Positions 20,030 to 30,539 of a stretch of 64,000 bases of DNA are shown one piece after another (within the stretch, counting starts at the first letter, position 1; each line of letters opens with the position of its first letter). The stretch is from Branchinecta lynchi (taxonomy: Eukaryota > Arthropoda > Branchiopoda > Anostraca > Branchinectidae), in the NCBI GenBank assembly GCA_023053575.1, contig JAKZAP010000001.1:29468533-29532532 (forward strand), read 5' to 3'. A program made the position numbers and the translations under genes. The notes under the pieces are model-generated. The model worked only from the letters and a program-made list of their open reading frames with translations, was not told the DNA's origin and ran no database searches.

Positions 20030-20165
20030 AGCTGACTGCGAATCATATTTGACGGTGCAGAACGGATAAGTCAGATACATTATATTAGAGATATATTTCT
20101 GCCATTCTTGGCAAGGGTCCTCTTCAGGCTTAGGCCGCTCAAGCTAGAAAATGAACTTGTGGAAA
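20030..20165 (+). repeat. M3 element arm
   Basis: AAGCTGACTGCGAATCATAT, AACGGATAAGTCAGATACAT and TTCTTGGCAAGGGTCCTCTT match the M3 outer end and arm. Only one arm is present, next to the right target duplication of the hAT element. Confidence 0.5.
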
Positions 20166-20286
20166 AACAATCAAAGATTCTTCCTCAAATATCTTATTTT
20201 ATGAATTTCTTCTCTGAAAATTGGTTGGAGTTAAAGCTGGTGCTGTGATTTCATTCTGGACACGGCTGCTGTTTTTGCTGTTCGTA

Positions 20287-20407
20287 CACTATGCCAAATG
20301 CTGGATACTGGGACCCTATAAAATATTGATGATTTGTAGTGAAATCTGTAGGGAGGTAGGTCAGCGTTAGGGTGCCAACAGCCATCCAGCGTTTGGCATA
20401 GGGTATA
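20287..20407. mobile_element. Short inverted-repeat MITE
   Basis: ACTATGCCAAATGCTGGATA at the left and, inverted, ATCCAGCGTTTGGCATAGGG at the right bound about 120 bp. The ends match those of 16929-17825, so this is probably its deletion derivative. Confidence 0.55.
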
Positions 20408-20409
20408 AA

Positions 20410-22182
20410 ACAAGAGATGTAAGCTCATATGGCACTTGCAACTGTATGTAGTAGGTAAGGGCTCTGTCAGATTGATCGGGTCTCTGGTTTCGTCTTGAAA
20501 AACGCCATCACAGGAATTCTGAAAGGACCCCCTCCACCCTTCCCCTCCCAAGTGTCCGGATCCAGTCCAACTGTGCAAACGATTTATCTAGAATAAACGC
20601 TTGTTCTTCCCAGCAAGTTTAACTCCGATCCCTCTATTCTAACCGTTTCTTGAGATTTCCGATCACCCCCTCCCAACTCGCCCATAGCTCTTGAATCCGC
20701 TGTCATAAGCTGAGATGAATCTTTTGATAAAAAGTACTTTTCGACTTTGCAGTTAACATGCGCACTTCAAGGGAGCTTTAACTTCATTTGTATGCAAAAG
20801 CCCTGGGGCAAAAATGATAATGGGTTCATGGGGGTCATGAAAACGTATATTTCGCTTAATAGTATTTTTCTTACTTTGTGGTCAAGATCGGTACTTTAAG
20901 GAATAGTCGGATTTGGAAAGTGGCAATTTCTGAGCCAATCTTGTCAAATGTCTAATATTCCAGCCAAGTTGCATCGTCCTACCACATCTATAAGTACCTT
21001 AACTCGTGATCGCCCGAATTCCGGATCCCCCCCCCCCCCCCCCCCCCCCCCGCCCTCAAACTCCCCTACAGTCACCGGAGCCAATCCAGTTCCGAAAAAG
21101 ATTTATCCAAAGCATTTGTTTGTTATTCCCACAAAGTTCCATCCCAATCTCTCCAGTGTCAGCCAGTCACGTATTTTCCGGTCTCCCCGCCCCCCCCCCC
21201 CCAAACTGTTGTCGGATCAAGTCTGGACATGAAAAAGATTACCAGAGAAATATCCTCTGTTCGATTATATTAAACTTCACTCAAATCCGATCACCCGTTC
21301 CATAAGTTGCGCATAACTCAATATTCGGGATTCTCCCTCCCTTCACTCCCCCTACGACTATCGGATCGAGTAAATTTATATTTACCAGTCAGTTTGATCG
21401 GATCCCAGATATGCCTCCCAAGTTTCGTCACGAAAATCACCAACATTGACATCATCGGAATTCAGGGAAACTCTCCTCCACCCCCCCCCCTCCCAAGGGT
21501 CCCGATCCAGTCCAATTATGTAAAAGATTCGTCTGGGACAGATGCTTGTTCTTCCCAGCAAGTTTCAATCCGATCCCTCCATTCTAACCCTTTCTCGAGA
21601 TTTCCGGTCTTCCCCCCCCCCCCCAGCTCCTCCATAGCTACCGAATCCGGTCCGGACTTCTAATGGGACATCAGAGATATGTCGTTGGTTCACTCATCAA
21701 GTTTTATTCCAATCCGATTACCCGTACGAAAGTTACACACTACTCAATTTTCCAGATTCCACGGTCAGCCACCCACCCCCCTCTCAGATGGTCGGATTGA
21801 GAAACTGATTGTTTCCAAGTTAGTTTGGTCGGGTCCCTGATATGCCTCCCAAGTTTCGTCGCGAAAATCCCCAAAACTGACGTCATCGGAATTCCGACAA
21901 TCTCCCCCCCCCCCCACCAAGGGTCCGAATCCAGTCCAACTGTGTAAACGATTTATCTCGGGCAGATGCTTGTTCTTCCCCGCAAGTTTCACTCCGATCC
22001 CTTAATTGTAACCGTTTCTCGAGATCCCCCCCCCCAAACTCCCCCATAGATACCGAATCCGGTCCGGACTTTAAATGGTACATCAGAGATATGTCCTTTA
22101 TCCAGTTATCAAGGTTCATTCCAATCCGGTCACCCGTTCAAAAGTTACACACTACTTAATTTTCCAGATCCCCCCCCCCCCC
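20410..22182 (-). mobile_element. F2 Helitron/Helentron-like element, copy 3 (5'-truncated)
   Basis: In inverse orientation. The 3' end is at 20410-20439 (minus strand CAAGTGCCATATGAGCTTAC, then ATCTCTTG before TTTT). About nine monomers follow with C-tracts on the plus strand, near 21027, 21190, 21480, 21612, 21905, 22027 and 22171. The 5' hairpin is absent. Frames such as 20948-21232 plus (proline runs) are products of the C-tracts, not genes. Confidence 0.65.
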
Positions 22183-22922
22183 AGATGCATTGATGCAGTT
22201 CAGGTTTAGGTTCTTTTAATAGTAAACTAAAAAACAGAAGGTCCAGAACCCAGCTGAGAAGGTAAATTCGTTGTGCACGGTCCGGAAAGACTTCTTTAAA
22301 GGACCCCTCGCACTATTTACTCTTCAACTTACGGTATTTTCAGATAGTTGAATAATTTATAACTAAGCTGTGCTTTCAAGTTTTGGCTGCTTTTCCAAGA
22401 CCCATTGACTTATAGCGGAAACCGAGAAACAATTTACATAACCGTTTTTTCTAATGGAAAAACTTCTCGCAGACAACCGTCGACAGCGCGATACAATCGA
22501 AGGCAGCAAAACCCGTCAAGTGATAAAATCAGCGTGGTTTTGTTATTGGGGTTAGAATGTACCGTACGATTTGGGGTCTCCGGGTTTACAAATATATGGA
22601 GTGATTATGGAAGAAGGTGGCGTTAGTATTATAGGTAAGACAGGTCCTTTAACTAAATACAACATAAATAATTTCAATACATGCCATTCATACCAATGAA
22701 ATACGCGTGTTCTCCCGTCAGCACCCAGCCCCCAACACCACCTGGTGACACGTCCAGCAAAACCAACAATACAGAAAAAAATTAAAATAAAGGAAATCAA
22801 GATCCGAGGAAAAGTGATATCAGTTACTGGTATGGGTGCCTTAAATAGCCGAATTTAATTCGCATGTGATCAAAGAAACAGCAATACAAACTGGAAATCG
22901 AAATTTTAACTCGCTTCATGTA
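22183..22922. other. Unique region without an established gene
   Basis: A splice-acceptor-like TTCTCGCAG near 22473 and a GTAAGA donor-like site at 22635 are present, but all three frames between them contain stops, so I do not call an exon. TTTAAAGGACCCCTCGCACT at 22294 resembles TTTAAAGGACGCCTCGCACT at 24129, probably two copies of a short repeat. Confidence 0.35.
22681..22785 (+). CDS. Possible short ORF, 34 residues
   Basis: ATG to TAA encodes MPFIPMKYACSPVS, then a proline/threonine-rich stretch and a hydrophilic end. The composition is less random than its surroundings, but 34 codons is well within chance and there is no splice or homology support. Recorded only for completeness. Confidence 0.12.
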   Translation: MPFIPMKYACSPVSTQPPTPPGDTSSKTNNTEKN

Positions 22923-23095
22923 AAGTAAGTAATTTATTTATGACACGCCGTTTTTAGAAGTGGAGGACGTAAACGAAAGAAAGAAAACAAAACAAAAATA
23001 CATAAAAAATCCAATTTTCAATTTTTCGGCCAGAAAACAGTGAAGAACTTCATGTGTTGACTAGGCCCAATTGTGCATGATATTTGGCAGAAATC
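22923..23095 (-). repeat. S1 retroposon, 3' region
   Basis: The minus strand has CATGCACAATTGGGCCTAGT, TTCACTGTTTTCTGGCCGAA, a T-rich tract, then CGGCGTGTCATAAATAAATT and ACTTAC. This is the same order as 15796-15975 and 39060-39220. Confidence 0.6.
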
Positions 23096-23714
23096 ACGAA
23101 TTTTCCAAAGGGTAAGTATCTTTAACTTGGAACGGCTCCGTTAGCATGGGGCTATGGGATACGACAAAAACAAAGGAGGTGCTTGTATACTTAAAATAAC
23201 ACTTTCTCATGTTTTGTAACTCCTTCTTTCGCAAAAGAGGCGTAAAGCGATATCTCTTCCTTTTTCCCTGGCTGTTATAATTGCAGCAGAGACGACTTTC
23301 TATAGTTTGCCTTTTTTGTGCTGTTGTCACTTAAAACTGTCCTTATCTCTCCCCCCCCCTTCTTTTACATCGTCACGCCTAATGTGTTACCTATGTCGCC
23401 ATGGGAACTGTATCCTGCAATCCGCGATTGTGGCTAGTAAAGAAATTTGGAAGGCTTTTAGTATAAATGTCCTCGAGTCGAGTTCCGTCTCGCTGATCCC
23501 CTTTGAGGCTAAGTCCCCCTTTCCGCTTTTATGGGCGTCGCGAGCAAATGGTTTTTACACTCGAATAATCAGCTTGGAAGGGAAGTTGGAACAAAAGGCT
23601 TGAGTTGTGGCCTTGATTAGATTACTAGGACACTATTACTTGGTTATTACTCAAGGAGACAGTCTCACTTAAAATTCGTGTAAAAACTTGGATCCTGATG
23701 CTAATCCAGTCTTC
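23096..23714. other. No gene recognised
   Basis: A 98-codon frame at 23307-23603 (plus) has a cysteine/proline-rich start and no splice context or motif. The remainder is AT-rich unique sequence. Confidence 0.35.
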
Positions 23715-23988
23715 AGCCCTCTGCTCTCGAAAAAGTAGCGTGCAGTGCTAACGAGCTACTACATGCTTCTACTTCAAGGCTACCGTGTTACTGCATACTA
23801 CTATATGCTACTATTAGCAAGACCGGATGCTACTATGGCAAGACAGGATGCTACTGGATACTACTACATGAGATTGGACCAGTCTGAAGCACAGTAAATG
23901 ATAGTATTCTTTGCTATTACATTGTATTACATGTAACGTTTTCGTACTACTACCATAATACTACGCAGGCTACACATTTTTCATCGGG
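23715..23988 (+). mobile_element. MITE with CCCGATGAAAAAT ends, copy 1
   Basis: The right end is ACATTTTTCATCGGG. The interior is rich in GCTACTA/TAGTAGC: GGATGCTACTATGGCAAGAC, AGGATGCTACTGGATACTAC and AAATGATAGTATTCTTTGCT. The same sequence is inverted at 24437-24730. The left end is decayed. Confidence 0.6.
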
Positions 23989-24436
23989 AAATGTTGACTT
24001 CTAAGTGTGGTTACTGAACTAGCTTGACATCTTGAGTGGCTTAGCCTCGGCTGCACAGCTGCACGGCTGCACGGCCGCTCTCGAGTTCCAGGCTTCTCAC
24101 AGAGGCTGGAGTTGTCTGAAGCAAAAATTTAAAGGACGCCTCGCACTACACAGTGTTTCAGCTCAGACGTTCTGAATTACCTGAAATAGTTGACCCTTTA
24201 AAACTAAGCTGAACTTACAGAAAATTACACACGGCATCGGCTGTACGGTGTTAAGGTACGGTGTTCGCATGTCCTAAAATGGGGCTAAACAAAGGATATG
24301 GATTAGGGCCACCACCTTCCGAATTCCTACCGAGAAGCGCATGTCCGAGTTTTAGCTGACAGGATACTGAACTAGCATCGTTACACTGATAATACCAAGA
24401 ACAAATAATCCAATGGAACCTCCGTCTTTGGTCCCA

Positions 24437-24730
24437 CCCTATGAAAAATGTGAGCCTGCGTAGTTGTATGATAGTTGTTCGAAGAAGTTGCATGTGTTGA
24501 TATGTAATAGTAAAGAATACTATCATTTAATTTGCCTCATACTGGGCCAATCTTAAGCAGTAGTATCCAGTAGCATCCTGTCTTGCTATAGTAGCATCCA
24601 GTTTGCTAATAGTAGCATGCAGTAACACGGTATTACCATTGACATAGAAGTATCTAGTAGCATCAGTTCGTACGCCATGCTACTTTTGAGTAGAACTTCT
24701 TACTACTATTTAATTAAATTTTTCATCGGG
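24437..24730 (-). mobile_element. MITE with CCCGATGAAAAAT ends, copy 2, inside an F4 element
   Basis: It starts CCCTATGAAAAATGTGAGCC and ends AATTTTTCATCGGG. Inverted relative to 23715-23988, with which it shares GTATCCAGTAGCATCCTGTC and AAAGAATACTATCATTTAAT. It splits an F4 relic: CCAAGAACAAATAATCCAAT lies just left (24398) and CATGCAGCGACTAT immediately right (24731). Confidence 0.6.
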
Positions 24731-24860
24731 CATGCAGCGACTATGGATACCCCGACAAAACTGGGCGGAGCTAGAGATACTTGCTGTGAGCTTTGAGTTG
24801 ATACCCGTGTACTCCTTATTCGCCGCTGCGCATATCAGATGAAAAACTGTAGGAGGCCTT
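24731..24860 (-). mobile_element. F4 element, end fragment
   Basis: CATGCAGCGACTATGGATAC, CCCGACAAAACTGGGCGGAG and GAGTTGATACCCGTGTACTC match the right end of F4 on the minus strand, in the same order as at 25160-25250. The terminal part lies at 24398-24436 on the other side of the MITE insertion. Confidence 0.55.
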
Positions 24861-25120
24861 AAAGTGTCGAGATCCCGCTTTGCAGTGGGTCACATGTGAC
24901 GTCATAGTGGTAGACAACCAATCAGCTGTAAAGGACGACTTAGACGGCGTTCGTAATGAAATTTCTCCTGTGGGCTCTACTGTGATATAGCTGTTTGTAG
25001 AGGTTACGAATTATGATAGTCTCCTACCCTCCGCTCTATCGAGAATATATTTGGCTCCACATGGTCGTTTTACAGAGATAAGGAGAACGGGTGTTTTTGG
25101 GATCATTTTTTCTTGATAAT

Positions 25121-25484
25121 ACCAAGAACAAATAGTCAGATAGAACTTCTGTCTTTGGTCGCATGCAGCGACTATGAAAACCCCGACAAAACTGAGCGGA
25201 CCTACAGGGATTTACTCTAGCTTTGAGCTATGTTGATACCCGTTTACTCCTCATCTGTCTTTGCCGTTGCTTCTCGCAGAAGAAATGGTGAAGAAGGCTG
25301 GCAGGAGGCGTACTCCGCGCGCTGACCCGCTCTGGAGTGCGTCCGGAGAACCAATCGTCTTTGACTCCTACTTTTCCCCTCCAGCGACTTAACTTCCGCT
25401 CGTTCGCAGCGGATAGGGTATGGTGAAATATTCGACTCCGCATAGTCATATTACAGAGATAGGGAGATGTCCGTTCTGTCAGAT
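25121..25484 (-). mobile_element. F4 DNA element, copy 2
   Basis: The most complete uninterrupted F4. Ends ACCAAGAACAAATAGTCAGA at the left and, inverted, AGATGTCCGTTCTGTCAGAT at the right. It holds TCGCATGCAGCGACTATG, TTGATACCCGTTTACTCC and CGGCTCGTTCGCAGC-like landmarks. About 360 bp and non-coding. The frame 25228-25449 minus has no parallel in the other copies. A retroposon tail abuts its right end. Confidence 0.65.
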
Positions 25485-25600
25485 AGATAGATAGATAGAA
25501 AGTTTATTTTAAAATCAACTATCGTGGCTATACACCAAATTTGCGATTATTGTCAAACAGACAGAAAAAAACTACAATATATGTGTAAAATGTCAGTACG
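25485..25600 (-). repeat. Retroposon 3' tail with (ATCT)n
   Basis: AGATAGATAGATAGATAGAA followed by AGTTTATTTTAAAATC is, on the minus strand, an AAATAAACT block ending in (ATCT)n, the same type of tail as at 55612 and 60580-60618. The body to the right (to about 25760) is not recognisable as coding. Confidence 0.5.
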
Positions 25601-25912
25601 CTTAAAAATTCAAACTTCGTTAAAATATTGGCACATCTAGCGTGTTTTGTAGGTACGGGACAGAGCTTGGGAACCTTAGAACTTACCACTCGTTCTGGTC
25701 GGCTTCTAACATTTTGATAGGGGGGAGGGAGGACTTGGGAGTGGAGAGGATGAAATACCATGGCTGAACCGAAGTCAGTGCTTAGCTCCTTTCTGCGCTC
25801 CTGCAGTGTTTTTAGATTATTTGTTCTTGAACAAAAGATTATTTGTTCTTGAACGTAAGGATGGAATTTTATACAAGGGAATTTTTACTGTGACAAATGG
25901 GGATGTGACTGT

Positions 25913-26030
25913 TTAGACGTATTTGCCCTTCGGCGGCATCACCATTCCTGTAGCTGTTGTTTGTAGTATTCCTGTAGCTCGTTGTTGTTCCTGTAGCTGT
26001 TGTTTTGTTTCTGTTGTTTGCAAACTATGA
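25913..26030 (-). CDS. Candidate C-terminal coding segment, unidentified
   Basis: On the minus strand an open frame reads KQQLQEQQRATGILQ, then TTATGMVMPPKGKYV, and stops at TAA (25913-25915). The glutamine-rich part comes from a GCTACAGGAA-type repeat. It lies directly beyond a SINE from the coding-like segment 26312-26542 on the same strand, and the two may be parts of one protein. No consensus splice sites join them, so the link is inference. Confidence 0.25.
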
Positions 26031-26038
26031 TCACACTG

Positions 26039-26311
26039 GCGCCTGTCTCTCAGTGGTATAGCAGTGGCCTTGTGAACAAAAGGTTACGGGTTCAACCCGG
26101 CCTGAGAGTCACTTCTGTCTTCCAGTTGACTAGCACGCCGCCGTGCTGAGTTTGAATCTTCTCTAGACAGGTGCATTCGTATTATAGTGCGTTTGTACTG
26201 TCATTTCGCAGTCGGGTCTTTTCTTTTTCTTTCCTTTATTGTTTTTCATATTCTCCGTATGGTCACGTTTTGTGCCATTTCTAGATGGGTTAATAAATTA
26301 TTGATTGATAT
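26039..26311 (+). repeat. tRNA-derived SINE
   Basis: The head (26039-26112) has an A-box-like CTCTCAGTGGTATAGCAG and a B box GGTTCAACCCGG about 33 bases later. The flanking GCCTGTCTCTCAG / CCTGAGAGTC can pair partly. The body is unrelated to a tRNA, and the 3' end is TTAATAAATTATTGATTGAT. That is a typical SINE plan of Pol III promoter, body and short tandem tail. The T stem has mismatches, so this is not a functional tRNA. Only one copy is in the window. Confidence 0.5.
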
Positions 26312-26542
26312 CGTTAGCCTGTTCCTGTCGTAAACTGCCCGGAACGCATCTTTACGCTGGCGCTGCATTTCATCTAAAGATTTGTTTTTTTTCAGTGACG
26401 TCATAATGTTATCAGCCTCCTCTCGTCCTGGATCAAGAGAGAAATTGAATTTGTCTCGCTCGTCGGCAATGCTCTCGCCGTTGATTGGATCGGCTATCGA
26501 AGAGACAAGTAGAGTCTTCAGTCTGACAGGATCCTCTCGAAT
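26312..26542 (-). CDS. Candidate exon, unidentified acidic/basic protein
   Basis: On the minus strand a frame open for 77 codons reads IREDPVRLKTLLVSSIADPI, then NGESIADERDKFNFSLDPGR, and later SLDEMQRQRKDAFRAVYDRN. The residue use is strongly protein-like, with charged heptad-like patterns suggesting helices. It has no ATG near its start, so it would be an internal exon. The upstream border (CACCATTCGAG) lacks a strong pyrimidine tract. The downstream side runs into the SINE tail, so the gene may be broken here. I do not recognise the family. Confidence 0.4.
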
Positions 26543-26699
26543 GGTGAGAATTTGAATATTTTTCTGTCATCTTTTTAAAGGAGTTTTGACGGGACGGAGA
26601 ATGGGAGAAACATCTATGCCAGTCGAAAGGAATGATTATTGTGAACAAAACTGCAGCTAGCAGCAGCCGTCACATTTTAAAACTGAAACCCAACTTATT

Positions 26700-26807
26700 T
26701 ATATGAATGAATGAATGAATCTATTCCCAATAAAGCCCAAGGGCCATGGCGGGAAACATAACACAATAACAAAAAACAAAATATCATACACTCCAAAAAC
26801 AAACCAA
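26700..26807 (-). repeat. Retroposon 3' tail
   Basis: (TGAA)n at 26704-26720 followed by AATAAAGCCCAAGGGCCATG and GCGGGAAACATAACACAATA resembles the tail at 55612-55690 (AAGTCACAAGGGCCATGGC). F1 copy B interrupts it. Confidence 0.5.
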
Positions 26808-29800
26808 CTAGACCTACGTTGCCGGGGCAACGTGAAGTGTTGCGGCAACCTTTGTCCGGCTTCGCCGACTAAAGTGTTGCGAGAGCAACACTTTGGTTTT
26901 GTTTCTTCGCTGTCAGTTAAATGCTGCTTGTCAACTTATCGAAGCTTTTAAAACGGTATGTTCTAAAAAGAATAATCACATGATCAAAAGCTGTTCTTTA
27001 GCGTTGTAAAACCAACAAGAAAACAATATCGGAAGAAGGGACTAAATTGACTTGGCGGTCAGTTGAACTTTATCCTTTTCAATCGTAGATATCGTGACGG
27101 ATGAAAACTTGGAACAATATCTTATATAATCTAGTTGGTATTATAAAGCTATCCGTAACGTTTCAGGATTAAAATACCACAGATGACACTATTAATTATT
27201 ACAAAACAACCTTATTGTTTTAGATTACCGTATCGTTTGTACCCGTTGTGTAAACAGTTAATCCTCGGTTATAGCGATAGACCATCGATACAAACTTTCT
27301 TACCGTCATATTTACAGATATCGAATACAATGTGCACCAATTTTCAAAAATTTCTAGCCCATCGTGAACCGATTCTTACTTACAAGTCCCCTTCCCGTGA
27401 TTGACATCAAATTCATCGGAATAAATAATGGATACACCAGCTATTAAAAGTTGCAAACCCCTCATCGCTGAAGATGATTATAGCATAAAAGCCGTTTTGG
27501 CTTTTTGGGAACAAAATTGTTCTTACCATCTAATACACCTGATAAAAATAACAGGTATACCAACTAGCAAAAGCTGCAAACTCCTCATTGCCGAAGATGA
27601 TTATGAGCTAACAGTCGACTGTTGCTTACAAGTCCCTTACATGTCTCACAACTGGTATCGCCTATTTTTGGTTTCAGTGTGTACCTTACTCCTGAAGTTG
27701 TCAACCCCTTGAAACTTTCAAACTGGTTTATCTTATGAAGGATTTTTGTTCAAAAAAATGGATGGCATATATTTTGATCAGCTCTTCAAGGGCTATCGAT
27801 TGCCCTAACCACAACAAAAGAATATCGGAAAAAGGGACTAAATTGACTTTGCAGTCAGTTGAACTTTATCCTTTTCAATCGTAGACATCGTGACGGATGA
27901 AAACTTGGAACAATATCCTATATAATCTAGTTGGTATTATAAAGCTAGCCGAAACTTTTCAGGATTAAAATACCATAGATGACACTATTAATTATTACGA
28001 AACTACCTTGTTTTACATTATCGTTTGTACCCGTTGCGAAAACAGTGAATCCTAGGATACAGCGAGAGACCATCGATACAAACTTTCTTACCGTCAGTTT
28101 TATATAAATCGAATAATGTGCAACAATTTGACAAGTCCAAGTCCCTTTCCCGTGACAGACATCAAGTTCACCGGATAAAAATAATGGGTACACCGGCTAG
28201 CAAAAGTTACAAACCCCTCATCGCTGAAGATTTTTGTAGCATAACAGCCTATTATTACTGACAAGTCCCTTGCATGTCTTACAATTGGGAACCTAATTGT
28301 TCTTACCATCAAATGACAGGTACGCCAACTAGCGAAAGCTGCAAACCCCTCATTGCCGAAGATGATTATGAGCTAACACTGGACTGCCGCGTACAAGTCC
28401 CCTACATTTCTCACAACTGGTATCACCTATTTTTGGTTTCAGTGTGTACCTTACTACTGAAGTTGTCAACCCCTTGAAACTTTCAAACTGGTGTATCTCA
28501 TGAAGGAATTTGTGTACCAAAAAATGTAGGACATATACTTTGATCAGCTCATCAGCGGCTATCGATTGCCGTCGAAAAAAAAAATTCTACCTGTCTTAGT
28601 TCAAAAGTTGACTTTTTTGCCGTAGGCCAACTTTCTAACGTCACCGCTTACAAAGGAGCAAAGGATAAGCTCTAGTTTCTTTAACAATGAGAGAACTTCT
28701 AAAGTTTAAGAGGTACATCTGATACCATTTCTCTACCGCAAACCCAAGTGCAAAAAAACGAATGATAAACTCAGCTGAAATCGCGTACACAAATGGAACC
28801 AAATTGTTCTTACCATCGAATACACCGGAAACAAATAACAGGTACACCAACTTGCAAAAGCTGCAAGGCCCTCATTACCGAAGATGGTTATGAGCTAACA
28901 GTCGACTGTTGCTTAAAAGTCCCCTACATGGCGCATACCTGCTATCGCCTATTTTTGGTTTCAATGTACCTTACTACTGAAGTTGTCAGCCCCTTGGAAA
29001 TTTTCAAACTGGTGTATCTCATGAAGGAATTTTTGTACCAAAAAATGGATGACATATACTTTGATCAGCCCATCAATGGCTATCGATTGCCGTCGAAAAA
29101 AAAATTCTACCTGTCTTAGTTCAAAAGTTGACTTTTTTGCCGTAGGCCAACTTTCTAACGTCACGACTTAGAAAGGAGCAAAGGATAAGCTCTAGTTTCT
29201 TTAGCAATGAGATAACTTTTAAAGTTTAAGGGGCACATCTGATACCGTTACTCTACCGCAAACCCAAGTGCAAAAAAAAAAAATTATAAACTCAGCTGGA
29301 ATCGTCGCAGACATGGACAGAAACAATAGATGGCAGCACTTTCGGACCCGTGGGAAAAAGCCACTTTTTTGTCTCTGTAGATTTTTCTATTTATCACTCA
29401 AAGAAGATATGTTGGCTGTGGGGCCGGGTAACTGCCGCATATATTTAACACTTATAGATTTTAGTCCATCTTCAATTCGAAACTGGTGCCTGCCTGCTAG
29501 CGTGCTAGAACGGAGCTTTCCACTCGAAAGCAGAAACATGGTTTGATGAAACGAAAGGTTCGCTACACAACTTGAGATGGTCCTCTCCGACATAGGCTAT
29601 ACAACTCCACTTCACTTCGCAAACCGTAGGCTCTGGCTCGATGACAAGCAAAAACCATCCTTATTGGCCCCAGGCAAGAGTTCTATGGAGCTTTCCAAAA
29701 TGTAATGCCATATTCATCAATCCGGCCTAAGGTCCACACTTTCCGTAAAAACCGCACAGGTTAGACCCTTCCCAGTTACCAGGAATAAAATGAAATCGGA

Positions 29801-29870
29801 GTCATAGGAAAAAAAAAAAAAAAAAAAAAAAAAAAACAGGACAAAACCAAAGTGTTGCTCTCGCAACACA
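26808..29870 (-). mobile_element. F1 Helitron-like element, copy B
   Basis: Nearly identical to copy A at 10901-14010 along its whole length by eye, with scattered substitutions and small indels. Minus-strand start TGTGTTGCGAGAGCAACAC and a T-run of about 30 follow; the end is hairpins and CTAG with T next. There is no target-site duplication: flanks are AAACCAA on the left and AAAATCAACT on the right. Frames 28793-29119 and 29268-29546 (plus) parallel those in copy A because the DNA is duplicated, and they show no known domain. Confidence 0.75.
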
Positions 29871-30446
29871 AAAATCAACTTCTTCCGCACCCTGTCCGCA
29901 AGACAATGGGCTTTTGCTGACGTTCTCGTTTTTCAGTTCTGAGCGAGCTTGTCGGCAACCCTGACCAACAGGATTTGGTAATAAATATAACAGTGTCTCA
30001 GACGGGACGTTGCGCCCGATTCGAGAAAGCCTGACGTTTAATACTTCGGAGATTGGATTTCTTATCGGACTGTCTCGTAGGCTGTTTGTCTTTCTAGGTA
30101 TTGTTGATATTCGTGTCATGGGGGGGGGGGGGGGTAGTTTATTCGTCGAAAAAAAAAAGTGTTTTAGTAGTAGAACAGTTTTATTGAAAATAAACATTTT
30201 GTTTTTCAATAGCACAACAAAAGCGGGTCTTGCGGGGCTGTGCTAACTGGTAAGAGAAAATATAAGAGAAGAGAGAGTATGGAGAATGAGACCATGTACC
30301 GATACCAAAACAAAACAAAAACATTACCTTACGTGACCTCCAAACAACAAAACACAACAAACAAAAAATTATATAAATCTCGAGATTATAACGGATATGA
30401 TAAATTATATGGTTACTCAACTGTCAGAAGGTTCATATTTCGTCTT
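29871..30446. other. Unique region, possible exon fragment
   Basis: Between TGTCTCAG (ending 30000) and GTATTG (30099) a frame reads RPIRESLTFNTSEIGFLIGL, but the splice signals are weak and the minus strand is also open, so I do not call it. A G-run lies at 30120. The stretch 30240-30440 is AT-rich. Confidence 0.3.
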
Positions 30447-30537
30447 CTCTGCTAAAAATCATGGACAACTAGGTCCAGCCAGCACATGACGTTCTTCACT
30501 CTTTTCTGGCCGAAGAGTGAACAATTCTATATTGCAT
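30447..30537 (+). repeat. S1 retroposon fragment
   Basis: AAAATCATGGACAACTAGGT and TTCTTCACTCTTTTCTGGCC, then GAAGAGTGAA, match the upstream part of S1. The tail has been replaced by F2 copy 4. Confidence 0.45.
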
Positions 30538-30539
30538 TT

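Noticed and set aside
20948..21305. Proline-rich frames
   Set aside because: They come from C-tracts in the inverted F2 copy.
22474..22634. Possible exon between TTCTCGCAG and GTAAGA
   Set aside because: All three frames contain a stop before the donor.
30001..30098. Possible exon reading RPIRESLTFNTSEIGFLIGL
   Set aside because: Acceptor and donor are weak and the opposite strand is equally open; no independent support.
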